Assembly: GCF_000243255.1 (NCBI RefSeq)
Contig: NZ_CM001436.1
Coordinates: 1,638,957-1,702,956 of the forward strand
Origin: Methanoplanus limicola DSM 2279
GTDB taxonomy: Archaea > Halobacteriota > Methanomicrobia > Methanomicrobiales > Methanomicrobiaceae
Direction: 5' to 3'
Length of the DNA: 64,000 nt
Shown: positions 63,382-64,000 of the stretch, in pieces
Numbering within the stretch: position 1 is the first letter of the stretch
Layout: every line of letters starts with the position of its first letter
The notes under the pieces: model-generated
The model's database searches: none
The model's input: only the letters and a program-made list of their open reading frames with translations
What the model was told of the DNA's origin: nothing
Program-made: the position numbers and the translations under genes

Positions 63382-64000
63382 TTAGTTCAGTTCTGTACTG
63401 CTGAATCTCTGCTTCAATGTCTGATAACCTTTCTCTGTGGCAATTCTTCTGACTTCCTGCAGTGGAATTCCGGTATTTTCAGCAATGATTTTAATATCAT
63501 CATATTCAGGTTTAAGTGAAATAATTCTGTTCTCCTTTATGCCGGCTTTTATGGTTACAGAATATTTATTTTCCCCGGAATTTAACTCAATCTTTTCAAA
63601 CATCCTCTTTATAGCAGTCCTGTGAACAGACTTAAAGTGCCTTATACCCAGTGTGCCTAGTTCATCACATAAAATCCCTACAAACTTTTCAGAGTCTTTT
63701 GGGCTGCATATTACTTTTAACAGGTGTCCGGGCCTGCCTTTCTTCATTATTGCCGGAATTGCGGATACATCCCTTGCCCCGGAATTCATGAGTTTCCGGA
63801 TAAGATATGCAATATTTTCACCGGTTGTATCATCCACATTTGTCTCCAGAATGTCCACAACATTCTCTTCATTTTGCTCAGATTCAACTGTATATAATCT
63901 GAGCACATTTGGTATATCTTCTGTATCAGCAGTTCCTGCACCATATCCTGTTGATAATATCCTGCCCTCAGGTGGGTGGTCAGTTCCGGCATATGAACTG
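63382..64000 (-). CDS. larC: LarC-like (DUF111) protein, C-terminal half
   Basis: Partial: the reading frame is open to the window edge, and upstream of the GTG at 63906 it continues with STGYGAGTADTEDIPNVLR, a typical LarC segment. The gene therefore starts outside the window. The visible 206 residues include ETNVDDTTGENIAYLIRKLMNSGARDVSAIPAIMKKGRPGHLL and SVHRTAIKR, typical of the DUF111/LarC C-terminal domain. In lactobacilli LarC inserts nickel into the pincer cofactor of lactate racemase. Methanogen homologues are widespread, and their nickel-linked role is likely but unproven. It is followed by radB on the same strand. Confidence 0.87.
   Translation of the reverse strand, partial: SSYAGTDHPPEGRILSTGYGAGTADTEDIPNVLRLYTVESEQNEENVVDILETNVDDTTGENIAYLIRKLMNSGARDVSAIPAIMKKGRPGHLLKVICSPKDSEKFVGILCDELGTLGIRHFKSVHRTAIKRMFEKIELNSGENKYSVTIKAGIKENRIISLKPEYDDIKIIAENTGIPLQEVRRIATEKGYQTLKQRFSSTELN

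Overview
The window looks like the chromosome of a methanogenic archaeon, most likely Methanomicrobiales (Methanoplanus/Methanolacinia-like; this is inference). The main evidence is a cluster encoding the methyl-coenzyme M reductase activation factor AtwA and methanogenesis marker proteins 3, 6, 5, 15, 17 and 7. Supporting signs are a type III RuBisCO, RadB, an XPD/Rad3-type helicase, archaeal TATA-type promoters with short leaders, and large surface proteins built from DUF3344, DUF3821, CARDB, PEGA, PKD and PGF-pre-PGF-like modules that are typical of this order. CCGG-containing words such as GCCGGA and TCCGGA are conspicuously frequent.

Layout. 1-5.5 kb is housekeeping: the end of pyrK, an operon panE-mobA-rlmH, an O6-alkylguanine methyltransferase, an Fe-S DNA helicase and a PspC protein. 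5.6-12.1 kb holds purB and then a five-gene operon in which a heme catalase is translationally coupled to ahbD-ahbA-ahbB-ahbC, the siroheme-dependent heme pathway. So the enzyme and the pathway for its cofactor are encoded together. Two flavodoxin-like proteins and a membrane protein follow on the other strand.

14.9-30.3 kb is a surface-protein region. It contains a DUF3821 protein, a Gate-domain membrane protein, a 1291-residue DUF3344/CARDB/cohesin/dockerin protein, and a tight minus-strand operon. That operon has two DUF3344 proteins, a MacB-type ABC ATPase and permease, and a 1406-residue DUF3344/PEGA protein.

30.5-50.9 kb is the most unusual part. All genes are on the plus strand: a small anchored protein, a BtuF/FecB-like binding protein with a dockerin-like EF-hand, BtuC, BtuD, a CobN/BchH-type chelatase subunit, a fused ChlI-ChlD chelatase ATPase, a second BtuC, a second BtuD with an extra C-terminal domain, and three surface proteins. 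One surface protein combines two beta-propellers with two DUF4430 (transcobalamin C-terminal type) domains. Another joins a prenyltransferase/terpene-cyclase-like repeat domain to a BtuF domain. Alpha-barrel plus DUF4430 is the architecture of animal transcobalamin and intrinsic factor, here split over two co-transcribed genes beside a corrinoid-type ABC importer. I read the block as a tetrapyrrole (probably corrinoid) capture, import and metal-chelation system. The ligand is inferred, not shown.

51-64 kb returns to core functions: a DUF4013 membrane protein, a carboxymuconolactone decarboxylase-like protein, the marker-protein/AtwA operon, a HAD hydrolase, RuBisCO, dapF, radB and the C-terminal part of a LarC-like protein running off the window. 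I saw no rRNA, tRNA, CRISPR array, insertion sequence or prophage.
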